This document shows, in pieces, positions 35,580 through 47,150 of a stretch of 64,000 nt of DNA (within the stretch, counting starts at the first letter, position 1; every line of letters starts with the position of its first letter). Below the pieces are notes generated by a model. That model ran no database searches, had not been told where the DNA came from, and saw only the letters and a program-made list of their open reading frames with translations. Source of the DNA: Zeugodacus cucurbitae. Its lineage: Eukaryota > Arthropoda > Insecta > Diptera > Tephritidae. Where the stretch lies: contig NC_071669.1 in the NCBI RefSeq assembly GCF_028554725.1, positions 58,384,501 through 58,448,500 of the forward strand, read 5' to 3'. The position numbers were made by a program, and so were the translations under genes.

Positions 35580-36165
35580 TTGTCATCACCAGAACAAAAG
35601 TGGTTGCCAATCGTCGCCTACTTTTATGACTTCGGTGATGCCCGAAGCCAAATATATGAGCCAAAAATTCTTCCAAGACAACTTGGTTATTAAGCTTATT
35701 TCTCTAGTAAATTTTAAGGTTATACACTTTACCTTCCATCCAAAAAACCCACCAGCGGGTACTGCATCGAACACTTTCAGAGCTGGGGCACTTTAGTCCA
35801 TTCGAACAACATGACCTAGCCAGCGTAGCCGCTGTCGTTTTATTCGCTGGACTATGTCTGTCGTCGAAGAATACATACTGCTCATCGTTCCATTCGCCGT
35901 TGCCAATGTTTAAGGGACCACAAATCTTCCGCAAAACCTTTCTCTCGAAAACTCCCAGTGCCGTTTCATCGGATGTTGACATCGTCCACGCTTCTGCATC
36001 ATCATCATAAAGTAGGACGAGAATGATGAGGGACGTGTAGAGTTTAGTTTCGTTGTTCGTCGAGAGAGGACTTTACTTTTCAATTGCCTACTCAGTCCAT
36101 AGTAGCACCTGTTGGCAAGAGTGATTATGCGTTGGATTTCAAGTCTGACATTATTATCGGATAAT
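35580..36165 (-). pseudogene. non-LTR retrotransposon fragment, family L copy 1
   Basis: The minus-strand frame at 35704-35982 reads STSDETALGVFERKVLRKIC, then GPLNIGNGEWNDEQ, a piece of the region just after the RT domain of a common insect LINE family (SDExxLGxFERKxLRKIxGP...GEWRRRxNxELYELY). Continuing with frameshifts it matches QRLRWLGHVVR-like and VFDAVPAGG-like sequence, then the distal part near 35590-35640. It shares these with fragments at 53260-53951 and 58190-58730. Only the last part of ORF2 is present. Confidence 0.7.
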
Positions 36166-37266
36166 TAGGGATATATAAATTGTTTTACTTTAAACTCTTC
36201 CCAAATATCTGTGAGGATAAAGCCCAGTTGTTTCATTCAACCCTCGTCATAATTCATTTACCAATAAAAGCAAAAGCTTTCAAAACATGAGAGGGTTAAA
36301 CCCCATCAACCGAGCCTTGCACTTCAAAACAATATAAATATTATATATTGTAATAATAGGCATTAAAAAGCCATAAAATATGGATGAAAGTGCCCAAACT
36401 CATGTGCATGGTGTAACATAAACTTGTAAGACAAGCTTCGCAATGTTACAACCTACAACTGAACACAAGTTATACATATTACACGAACATAGCCAAAAGC
36501 TTAATAACTCGCCACATAGCATGACTACGAAGCATTAAACACAGATCACTTGACTTTATGGGACTTGTGGTACGTAACGTTAATAAAATTGTTTACCATT
36601 TCCACTTGGACTTTGAGACACATGGCGGCAACATATGCTTTATCAAGCTTTGTTAATGCGTGTCAGCGGCTAATGTCAATGTCGAACATAAATAACTGAC
36701 AATACTGTACGTACACATATGAAAATGTTCAAAATATTGAACGAAAATATAAAATTTGTGTAGATACAATATAATGAATGCACAAGAAACACACACTAAA
36801 CTGTTTTAGAATTAATTGCTGGTCCATTGTGTGTTTGAGGTCGGTAATATCGGTTTGTTAGCGGTAATATCGTACCGTACTCACTTTATTGCCAACGACA
36901 AACGTAATTATTCCAATAACCGTAATAATAATACTATTACTAATTGTAATAAATTGAGCAAAAAATCTCGCTCGTTTTGTATTAAAGCAAGCAACAAGTG
37001 ATTCACGGCTATTTCATAGCTTTTATTTATATACTATACTATATAGGCTATATACTTATGGAAATGTATAGCTGCTTTGCAATTTATCTAATAGCTTACG
37101 TTGATCGGCGTTAATGAATATGCGAGTAACATAGATATTAAATGTTGGTAGCGCATGCAATGCTGATTTATGTATGTTATGTTATGTTATGTAATGTTAC
37201 ATTGTTTGCTATGATATGTGATGCTGGGTTAGGTTATGTATTAAAACTCGTAATTAAACTTAACTA
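36166..37266. other. non-coding DNA
   Basis: AT-rich. Contains a TTATG-type simple repeat at 37170-37195 and no recognisable gene. Confidence 0.45.
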
Positions 37267-37998
37267 AAACAAGTAATGAAAGGCAATGGGTGCAACCGCA
37301 CATTTTATACTCGCGCAATTTATTGCTATAGTTTTATTAAGATAACACACAATTCGACCCATATATCGGGCATAAAGTCCAATAGAACAAGGAAAATCAT
37401 TATACAAGGTTTGTGAGGAAAATCATCATACAATTTCACTTATTTTCACCGCCAACATACTACATTTCCAGGATTGTATGACCACTTAATTTGGCTCAGA
37501 TATTTCACATATTAACCGATATATGCGGGGTAAAGCTCAGCGTATTTTTGAAAAATTTATAAATAGGTATATGGGAGCTAGGGAAAGTTATAACCCGATT
37601 TTAATAATTTTTGAAACATACTTTTAGAAGAAAGAAAGTCATTTGAATTACATTAAATATCTGAGGGATTTATCGAAATTTTCGGTGAAAAATCTCCACT
37701 TCCCCAAAAAAATTACACCCAAATACGCTCCTCCCTAATGTGATCCTCTGTACCAAATTTTAATTTCATAACTTTATTTATGACTTAATTATGAAACTTT
37801 ATAGGTTTTCGGTTTTCGCCATTTTGTGGGCGTGGCAGTGGACCGATTTCTTCCATTTTCAATACCAACCTCCTCAGGGTGCCAAGGATTATGTGTACCA
37901 AGTTTTATTAAGATATCTCAAGTTATCGCTTGCACGGGCAGCCGGACAGACGGACAGACGGACGGACAGACACCCGGATTTCGAATCCACTATTATAT
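37267..37998 (-). mobile_element. DINE-1/mini-me-like element, family A copy 3 (partial)
   Basis: Starts AACAAGTAATG on the plus strand, followed by a degraded hairpin and TATACTCGCGCAATTTATTG. It carries the extra block seen in copies 4 and 5 (TTAACCGATATATGCGGGGTAAA; GGGATTTATCGAAATTTTCGG), then jumps by internal deletion to CACTTCCCCAAAAAAATTACA. It continues through GTGGGCGTGGCAGTGGACCG to a (GACG/GACA)n tract at 37944-37972 and breaks off just past it, so the distal end is missing. Confidence 0.7.
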
Positions 37999-38325
37999 TC
38001 TCTTTAGAAAAAAACTTTAATTAAATCGGATAGGCAGAGGATTTTTCGATAAATATGCGAAACAAATTATCCCAAAACAATTCCATATACCTTTAACCTG
38101 TTTCCGTACAATAATAATGACGCCAACTTTGTTGGCAAATAGCATTTATAAATTTAAAATTAATTAAATGCACCATTTAAATTGAACTTGATAGTGATTA
38201 CAAAACATTCTCGAATCCAGCTGAAGAACACAAAGTATTTCTTTCAAATCGGTCCAGCCGTTTAAGAGAAGTTCTGTGACATACGCTTGTACGGAAGAAT
38301 TTTATATATAAAGATAAAAGATATA
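37999..38325. other. non-coding spacer
   Basis: About 330 bases with TCCAGCTGAAGAACAC and AAATCGGTCCAGCCGTTTAAG-type phrases that resemble repeat DNA but are not matched elsewhere in the window. Confidence 0.35.
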
Positions 38326-38946
38326 AAGGGATTTTCAATAGGGCGCTAAAAAAGACCGATAGGTACCGCAAACGATGCCATATTTTTCACGCTTTTAACA
38401 TTTCTCTTCAGTAAGGTTTGCTATTTCATCATTGAAAGTTATACGATCCAACAACGAGTCGAAATTACTGAAATTGACTACCCAAATTCGGAATCAGTAG
38501 CCTCAACTTTAAAAGCGCTACGTCCAATTTATGATCGTCATAATCGTCCTGAGCGTCTAGTGGAAACATTTTCAATTCACAGACACAGTACAAAATGTTC
38601 CCATGCCAGTGAGAATATTGCTACCGCTAGCGCATCAATTGAGCAAGACCCAAATCTGTCTCTCTCACGTCGTTCTCAAGCCTTGGGCATCTCTGTGACG
38701 TCGTTGTGGCGAATTTTACAAAAAATCTTTGCCTACATCCTTACAAGTTCAAATTGACACAAGAACTGAAGCCACCACCAGAATCGTCCTATGTTCGTGT
38801 ATTGGCCTGAGCAACAACTTGAAAATTATCCAGATTTTCATCGACAAATCATCTTCAGCGATGAGGCTAATTTCTGGCTGAATGGCTCCATGAATGATAT
38901 GGACTTGGACAATATGCTTTTTGAAGCGCTCTTATTGAAAACCCTT
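38326..38946 (+). mobile_element. deleted Tc1/mariner-superfamily element, family T copy 2 (621 bp)
   Basis: Both ends are present: AAGGGATTTTCAATAGGGCG at the left and TTATTGAAAACCCTT at the right form imperfect ~30-bp inverted repeats flanked by TA (38324-25 and 38947-48). Inside, a helix-turn-helix segment (38560-38755: SENIATASASIEQDPNLSLS, then VTSLWRILQKIF) is followed in a broken frame by PDFHRQIIFSDEANFWLNGS, containing the first catalytic Asp. A deletion then jumps to the NDMDLD segment and the right end. No functional frame remains. Confidence 0.85.
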
Positions 38947-40620
38947 TATATTGATTAGATTTTTCATAAATGTAGTAAATAATTTGTAATAATAATAATA
39001 TTTTCTAACTATATTACCATTCATAAACTTAACCCTTTTGCCTCACTAAAATTGATTAATGCGCCAAAAGGTAGGCAACGTATGTAGTAGTGAGATACAT
39101 ATTTTGGCGATTGATTATATGTGAATTTGAGCTGAGTTTATAGGTTAGTGCAATATCGAGTAAAACAGTTGTCAATTTTCTCTTTTCTATACGAAATTGT
39201 CAAGGAAATTAGTTCAATTAGGTTTTTAAAGAATGACTTATAACCACATTTTCCAAGAAGTATACGTTGACTTGAAGACTTATACCTTTTTGACCATAAT
39301 CAAATGTATTGCTTCTCTCTTGCTCTGTCTCAAGTTCAATACTAGAATCGCAAAGTGTTTAGTCCTTTATCGATTTTATTTTAACCAAACTGTCTGAACT
39401 ACTCAATATCACTTAATGTAATCACAATTATACTATAATTTGCCGCCAAGTTGTTGTTGCCAAAACGCGATGCCAGATCCATTGACTCACAGGCATTCAA
39501 TGACGGTCAGTTAAAGTACAATGCACTCTTCGACACGCAAACGCATGTACACACACATACAATCTTAAACACTCACACACATGTGTGGCTACACAAACTT
39601 AAATGCCAACTTAACCTGCTATTAAAAGACGACAGCGAATTAAAAAAGAATACCTTAAAAAGACGACGAAAAACTCAAAAAAGTGAAGAAAGCATAAGCA
39701 AAAAGTAAAAAGTTGCACAGCAACATAACTACAACAACATATATGAGTTTTTGTTGGTGCGGGCGGAGGAAGCTGAATGAGCTTGCAAGAACGCTGAGAA
39801 ATGTGGCAAGTCTTGCTTATTCTTACCAGAATGGCTATTGGAATGATGTGGTTCTAGTGCCACCAAGTTTGCCAAGTCAGCAAGAGGGGAGCGGTGGTGC
39901 AAGCGACTCGGAAGTTGCACAGTCAAAAACTGGAAGAATCAGTTTATATTTGTAACACACACCGCGTGCACAAACGTGTCGTGTGCAGAAAACTAAGTGA
40001 GCAACAACGGTGGGCACAAAAGGGAGGAATTGTATAAGTGCTGGCCAAAAAGAAGTGCCAGGAAAGCGCGGAGGAGTCGTATAGAGCAAACAAAGCGACA
40101 CTCAGGCAATGATGCCAAAGCTTCAAATACCAGTTTCACTGACTCTCAGAACATTTGCACGGGCATATGGATGACTGACTATTAGCTCGCCAGTGTGGCT
40201 TTTGCCACACATTCAAACTTGTTATCAGCGGAGCGCCGGGGAGTGCAAAAGAGGGAGTGAAGCTGGCTGCAAGACAACCGCGGCAATGTTACTTCCTGGA
40301 AATCAATGTGAATCAAGTTTGCTTATTTTTTGCATTCTTGCTTCGATTTTTGTTCTATGCCTGCTATTCAAGCATGATTTGTGGAGTTTGGCTACCAGAT
40401 TTCGGTATGACTCATACTCGGTGCTGCCAATGGCAGTTATTTTGTGGTGCTGTTGCTGCGTTCGAATTAAAAATTCCTTTCCAGTTTTCTGGATTTGAGA
40501 AGTGTTTATTCTTAGTGAATTCAATGTATTTTTGGTAGGGGGTTTTAGAAGAAGTTTCATTATTCGTCGATGTCTAAGCCCAAGTAAGTTGTTATGACAA
40601 AGTGCGTGGATGATGAGTTA
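38947..40620. other. non-coding DNA, partly GC-richer
   Basis: 39440-40540 opens several short frames on both strands with no recognisable domain. An ACACAC/CATACA-type patch is at 39545-39590. An A-rich, AAG-rich stretch at 39640-39715 resembles a fly 5' leader, but nothing confirms a transcript. Confidence 0.4.
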
Positions 40621-41716
40621 TAAACATATATCAAAGTGATCAGGGTGATGAGTAGAGTTGAAATCCGGATGCCTGTCCGTCCGTCTGCCTGCCTGTCCGG
40701 TTGTCCGTCGTTGAGTAAGAATTATATATATATATATATATATATATCCAATTTTCATCGGAATATTCGAAATATCTGTACCAAGTTTCATTAATATGAT
40801 ATATATATAGACTTGGTACAGAGGATTACACTAGGAAGGGGCAAATTTGGTTGAAAATTACTAAACTCACTAATGAAAAACATCAGACAAAAACGTTTAC
40901 AGAAGAAATGCCAGAAGGAAGCTGCACTCAGCTTTTAAAAAAAAAATGGAAAAGAGGCGTGGCGTCGCCCACTTATGGGTCAAAAACCATATCTCAGGAA
41001 CTACTCGACCGATTTCAATGAAATTCGGTATATACTATTTTCTTGACACCCTGATAATACAGATGGAAAATGGTGAAATTAGTTCACAACCACGACTACT
41101 TCCCATATAACTCACTTGTGAATTTCATTTGATTCATTCACTTTATAATATATACATTAGGAACCAATGAAGATGGCAGAATAAAACTTTACACAAGTAC
41201 TGTGATATCACTTGTGGAAAAAAATTCGAAATCGGACTATAACTTTTCAAGGTCCCTGATATCGAACATGTGCCTAACGGTAATTTTTCACCGAAAATAT
41301 CGATAAATCTCTCAAATAACATAACTTAATTAAGAGGGAATATTTTTCTTCTAATAGTGTGTCTCTGTGCCAAAAATTATTCATATCGGGTCATAACTTC
41401 CCCTAGCTCCCATATACCTTATATTCGGATTATCAAACTTCCGGTGGATTTTATACCGCATATATCGGTTGATATGGGGGATATCTTAGCAAAATTAAGT
41501 GAGCATATAGTCTGGGATTTAACATAGCTTGGTGGTGAAAATGAGTGAAATCGGTTCAGCCCTTATATACCATATATGATGATTTTCGTTATTCTATTGG
41601 ACTTTAAGCCTAATATGTGGGTAATATTGTGTGTTACCTTAATAAAAATATAGCAACAAATTGCGAGAGTGTAAAATGTTCGTTTGCACCCGAACTTAGC
41701 CTTTCTTTACTTGTTT
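40621..41716 (+). mobile_element. DINE-1/mini-me-like element, family A copy 4
   Basis: Same orientation as copy 2: TGATCAGGGTGATGAG core, (GTCY)n at about 40674-40709, (TA)n at about 40722-40748, the conserved CCCACTTATGGGTCAAAAAC and AACTACTCGACCGATTTCAA blocks, then the extra block shared with copies 3 and 5. It ends with TTGCGAGAGTGTAAAATGTT, a hairpin GTTCG/CGAAC, and CTTTCTTTACTTGTT. The left subterminal repeat is missing. Confidence 0.75.
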
Positions 41717-43586
41717 AAATTTTTTTTAATCAATAAAAAAAAATATTTTTTGTTCTATAAAAGGTCTATTTAATGAATAATTGATATTAATTGCAAAATC
41801 CTGTGCCTAACACTTAACAGTATTCACTGTTTGTTAGCTACGAGCACATGTGCATATTTTTACCAAATTAAAAACAAATTGTTTAAATTATAAATTGAAA
41901 TTACCGTATTAAAGAAAAATTACATGCGAGTTTTAATGGAAAATTCACTTTTAATAAGCTTCAATTCAAGTTTAACATTCACTTTGCAAGCAAAGAAATA
42001 TCGCCAGCTTTGCCAAAACGAACATACGAATTGAGTCATAAGTATTCATAGCTTCATATGGATATGTGTGTATGTAAGTGTTTAATTCGCTGCATTTCCT
42101 CATACTCGTTTCGGCCTGGTCGCCACAGCTGTGAAACGCAACGCGACACTCGCAATAAAGTGATTAGCATTTTTCATGCCACCGCAAGTGGCGAGTTTGT
42201 CGAAAATGCGGACATATTGTTGGTGGCGAAAGTGTTGAACATACACACATACATATATACATACAAACGCTCATTATGCTGTCATAAACAATTAATATCG
42301 CACATAAATCAATACAATTTTCGGCTCCAAATGCTCATTGCATTGACTCCTATGTGGTAATGCCACCAATGAGCGGGGAAAAATCAGTTGCCAACAATGA
42401 ATTAAATGCTAGCTACTCTTCGGCTATAGTTGCTGTTGTTTTTGTAGTTTATTAATTTATATTCACTTACCGTAATTTGTCAGCAGGCAGGTACATAGCA
42501 CTCACACCTGTTGGCATTTGAAAACCAGTAGTTGAGTTGAGTTACGATGACACAGAAGGAATGAGTAGTTGTGAGTACTTTCATAGCAGTTGGCAATATT
42601 TTTAAGTTTTAGTTGAACTGAAATAAATAAAACAACAACAACTAGTATATTTAGAAAAATATATCTATATATTTTTGTTTCCACCAAACTGGTTTACTTT
42701 GAAATTCTCCTAATTTTTTAAATTTTTCACTCACCTCTCAATGTCACCCACTAAAAAGTCGTGATGTGCCATTTAAATATCACTATTTTGAGTAATGGAG
42801 TATAATTCGTTAAAGCTCAGCGAGAAATTCAGTTTTTTACTATACTGAATTACGTCATTAATTAACGAATTGAAATTGTATCTCAACCGTATTGCAATGG
42901 ATTGCAATTTTAAATTGTAATCTCTATTAATAATCATTCAAATGTCCTAGAGCTGTCCACTAACCTATTTCAATTGATATTAATGGATGAATAAAGCATC
43001 TCGGAGATTAATGGAAGTGCTAGATTATTGATTTATTCAATTCAATTCAATTAAAATATCTGCTTTTCACACTACGTAACCTCAATATCGATGATATTTA
43101 CGAAATGGATTGTTTAATTACTTAGTGATGATTATACTTGGAAACAATTCGACTTTTGAGTTAGATCTGCTGCTTATATTCAAATATTTTTTCATATAAA
43201 AATATACCAACTTAAAAATAGTGACATCAGAAACCAATAATTACAAAATTTTCAGTCAAAAAATAGCATATTGATAGAAGATACTAAATGATTACTCACA
43301 CAATATTCTAAAAAATTAGTCTTACTAACTATCATAGATCTAAAAATTTTATTTTGTATTTAACTTAAATTTGCCTTGGATGTATCATGGTATATTTTAT
43401 ATATTCGAAAAAATTAGCTCCAAATTGATACTTCATTCTCATAAGATACCCAAAAAATTCCCTTGTGAGAGATGTCCATTTTCAAAATTAAAAAATTACC
43501 ACTATATAAGTTGGCAATCACAAAATTGGCACCAAGAATCATATGCTTATGCGTCGTATATATCATCCTCATATACAGATCCTACA
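41717..43586. other. non-coding DNA
   Basis: No recognisable gene. A 100-residue frame at 42058-42360 has no domain. AT-rich, with (TACA)-type simple sequence near 42240-42265. Confidence 0.45.
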
Positions 43587-43740
43587 CAGTGAAACCTCTC
43601 TTGGACGGACACTCACCAACAAGCGATTTTTGTCCGAACAGAGGTGTCCGCCTAAGAGAGGGTAATTTGTTCTAAAAATTTAACTTGATGTATGAAAAAA
43701 TGTCCACTCAAGTAGGTTTCCGTTAGGAGAGGTTTCTCTG
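43587..43740. mobile_element. pogo/Tc1-like MITE 1 (154 bp)
   Basis: Imperfect inverted ends: CAGTGAAACCTCTCTTGGAC at the left, and the complement of CAGAGAAACCTCTCCTAACG at the right, followed by TA (43741-42). The left flank reads CA instead of TA. CAG...AAACCTCTC ends resemble those of pogo/Tigger-type elements and their MITEs. Non-coding. Confidence 0.6.
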
Positions 43741-44052
43741 TACTTAATTGAATATTAGGTACATTTCATTACATAAAAAGAGACATTACGATTGAACAAG
43801 TTTCTCCAATAGTATTTTATAAAGAGTAATGAACATCTTCATCTTCAGACTCACCTAGATCACAACGGGTTTTTACCAAAAATATAAGTAATCTCAGTAA
43901 TGATCCAGATCTTTTTAAAAGGGTTCATAAAAGTGCTCTGGCATTCAGTTTTTTCAAAGGGACCAGTTAGAAGTCTGAAGAAAATCTGCCATATTAAATT
44001 CAAAATGAGAGTTTCGAGATACTTTGTAGGGCTCCCATTCTCTACCTATATA
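43741..44052. other. non-coding spacer
   Basis: About 310 bases, no feature recognised. Confidence 0.4.
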
Positions 44053-44186
44053 CAGTTGAACTTCTATAACTCGAACTCTTGAATAGAAATCAAATTTCAT
44101 ACAAATTATCTTCCGTAACTCGGAAGTCACTCAAAATCGAAGGTTTTTTGTGGAATGTGGTGATTCGTGTTTGAGAAGTTCAACTG
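44053..44186. mobile_element. pogo/Tc1-like MITE 2 (134 bp)
   Basis: Inverted ends CAGTTGAACTTCT (44053-44065) and AGAAGTTCAACTG (44174-44186) are perfect over 13 bases and then similar (ATAACTCGAA against AAACACGAAT). TA flanks both sides (44051-52 and 44187-88). Non-coding. It lies 312 bases from another MITE with similar CAG-starting termini. Confidence 0.75.
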
Positions 44187-44488
44187 TAGAAAAAATTAAA
44201 AGATAACCTTAGAAAAAATATTTTAATCGATGATATTTTTTAAAGAACATTTCATTATTGTTTTATTCATCGACTCTTCTGTCAAAATTAATGACCTCGA
44301 TATAATAAAGATCCCATCTTGACTATATAAAATTAATATAAATGCAAGTTTAACTTTTTATAAATACACATATGGGAATGATATAAGACTAATGTTTATT
44401 TTTTTTTTTCATTTCAGAAGACTACTTGGTATAAATTATTGGTAAGTCAAAAGTTTAAAGTTCACTATATTTGTTTTACTTCTCTTAA
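44187..44488. other. non-coding spacer
   Basis: About 300 AT-rich bases, no feature recognised. Confidence 0.4.
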
Positions 44489-45122
44489 GGAGTGGAGGGT
44501 GGGTTTCAATATTTGAAATTTTGAAAAAGAAATGTTTTCTTCTCTTATTAAATAGTGCAACATGTTTAAAATATTATCACAAAATCTCAAATCAATCCCA
44601 GTAAAATATCCCATCAGGCCACGTCAGTACGAATGTAAAACTTTAAAGGCATTTATCTCAAAACTCACTTTTTCAAGCCGCTGGACACGATACCTCAAAA
44701 AGTTATGAAACGATTTTGTTCAACTTGCACACATCTTTGGAATAGCATTAACTAATTAATGAACGAAGAATTTTTTCGAGCCAATATATAATACAAAATT
44801 GAGTTTTTTGGTTTAAATTGTGTCAAAAATTCAAATTTTGATATTTTGCTTTTTCCTTATTTTATTAACTAGATTTATCCATGTACTATCGAACTATTTT
44901 TGGTTTATTGATTTTGGATGAACCAATCATGAGATATGATGTCCACGGCAAGAGCTTTTTTTGAACAATGACTTAGTTTTCGGAATTTTGAAATAAAAAT
45001 ATCACAAAATACTGTTTAAATATGTATGTTTGATACGCTGAATTATTTAAATGAAATATATCATCTATTAAAAAAAATTGTAAAAATACCCTTGTTTTTA
45101 GCCTCTGAAACCACATAACCCC
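44489..45122. mobile_element. TTAA-flanked non-autonomous element (634 bp)
   Basis: TTAA occurs at 44485-44488 and 45123-45126, directly bounding imperfect inverted termini. The left reads GGAGTGGAGGGTGGGTTTCA, and the complement of the right reads GGGGTTATGTGGTTTCAGAG; the shared GTGG(G)TTTCA segment is clear, the rest is loose. The TTAA target would fit a piggyBac-type MITE. The interior is AT-rich and non-coding. Confidence 0.45.
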
Positions 45123-45126
45123 TTAA

Positions 45127-46669
45127 AGTTTTAAGCTTTTCACACAATTTAACAATAATTAGAATATAAAACATATTTTTAATTATTAAAATGTATAATT
45201 AATTTATTATTTTTAATACTATTATCTTTTAACATTTAACCTACCAACAAGTCTACGTTCACTCCATAAGCGTAACAAATTCACAACAAAGTGAACTACC
45301 AAGTTCAGCAACCGCTTGATTATTTCATTATTATTTATTGCTTTTAGGGTTTACTTTCGTAAAGTTCACACATAATTCACATGAAATTCATAGAGTAATT
45401 TGGAAAAGTCGGAAATAATGAGGTGGATTACTGTGCGCCAAAAAGACAAGTAGTAATTCATATAGTGTACATACATATATACTCGTACTTACAAAGTTTT
45501 TTAATACCGAAAAATTGCTTTTGTATTTCTTTGTAAGCGCCATTAAACTAATTGATTACCGCCACATGCAGGGTGAGCCGACGCGACACCCAGTGAGCTT
45601 GCGAGCTTTCATAGTCACAGTGTGAACTTTCAACGCGTTCCGTCTGAGGGCGCTTGGCATGTGGCAAATAGCGAAATGTCATTGTTGACACGAAAATGTG
45701 TAGCAGCGACGATGATTTCCCATACGAACGCAGCTAATCCGGCGCTGTCGGTGTCAAAGTGCTGCATCAAAATTGTTCCGAATTCAATTAAGGCGCGCAC
45801 TCAAGCCGTCTGTCGGACTAACTTACGGGTAAATTTGATGAAAAGAAAGAAGAAGAAAGCAACGCTTTTGTTTTACCGTTTTTCGGTTGAAATTGGTTGG
45901 GGCTTTTTCATGGCTTTTGACAACTAATTCAATTGACTTGTTTGCTGACTCTTTTATGAGGCGTGTCTTTGTAGTAATGCATATGCATGTGTGCTCTGTG
46001 GTGTATTACTGGCATTGTTTGTAAATATTTGGCATTTTTCTGGGTTGATTGCACTTTTTAAGTCTGCAGACTGCAGATATTTAATAAATATTTTCTCGAC
46101 TTAAGTGCGATTTGTCATGCAATCTGAAATTGTATTAATGACTGCACTGACTAATTGAGTGTCGCAAGGTTTATTGAACTTTTTCAATTCTCACAATAAT
46201 TCAACAAAAAAAAAATTGAAAAACACATAAGCTTTTCTATGTCCTTATTATACTCCAATAGTTCAAGAACTTGCAAAAAATGGTTTTAAAATTAGAAGAA
46301 CTGAAGAAGATTTCTTTTAGAATCCATACTATTTTATTTGTAATTCTATAATCATTGATCACTCTGGACCGTGTCTAAATGACTTCAAAGTTTTATCTAA
46401 ATCATAATCTCTCTTTCATTTTGCTATTTTAAGTCCCTTAGCAACTCATTGATATCCCGAACATTTGAATTTTCGTTGGAATATATCAAATGAATCTCAT
46501 TTCTCTTAAAAAGGTTTTTAATTTTTCTCCAAAATTAGAAGAAGCCTTTTAACTGTAGACAATATTACTTTTTGGGTCTAAAAAATGTAATCGTTATGTA
46601 TTCTTTAGTGACTTAAGATCGTTTACTAGTTACAAATTTAGTCCATGTTTTGACTGATCCTCAATAATT
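45127..46669. other. non-coding DNA
   Basis: 45560-45850 is GC-richer and opens a 101-residue frame (45622-45927) without any domain. The remainder is AT-rich. Confidence 0.4.
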
Positions 46670-47150
46670 GCATTTTGTTGCAAGTTCCAGGCCACAGCGG
46701 AATTGCGGGAAATTGTAAGGCTGATGAGCTTGCAAGGTCAGGAACGTCATCCTCACTATTAGTAGCATGGAAATATGTAGGAGCACCGTTGTCCTATTGC
46801 GGTTTGCTAATGGTCAGATGGGCCTCGGCTGGGCTTGTCAGGCGCTGGTCAGTCATTAGCACTTGCGCAGTCGCAAGATCCTTCTGGCCTATGGTAAACC
46901 AGGGGAGGTCTACCAAGCTCTTCGCCCTCCATAAAGCTCCTTAGTCGTAGGGGTTCTTACTGGCCATTATTCTATCGGGATCCACACTGTAATGTTAAAA
47001 TTCTTACCGGACGCTAGCTGTAGAAGCTGCATAGAGTAGTATGAGGTGGAATCATCTTATTACTTTCTTCTGAAATGTCCTACCTTTGCGAGATCAAGAA
47101 CAAGATTTCATTGGTGTCACTTTTTCGAACAAGCTCCCGAAATAGTGAAT
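46670..47150 (+). pseudogene. non-LTR retrotransposon fragment, RNase H domain
   Basis: From 46675 the frame reads LLQVPGHSGIAGNCKADELA followed by RSGTSS, which is the conserved RNase H C-terminal motif (WVPGHSGIxGNExADELAR) of jockey/I-type LINEs. Frameshifted continuation gives AVARSFWPMVNQGRSTKLFA and LHKAP, then sequence corresponding to TGHYxIGxH and, after 47090, a degraded FHW..LF.QAPEI-like tail. The conserved His is present. Stops and shifts make it non-functional. No RT domain precedes it; the upstream side is unrelated AT-rich DNA. Confidence 0.7.
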
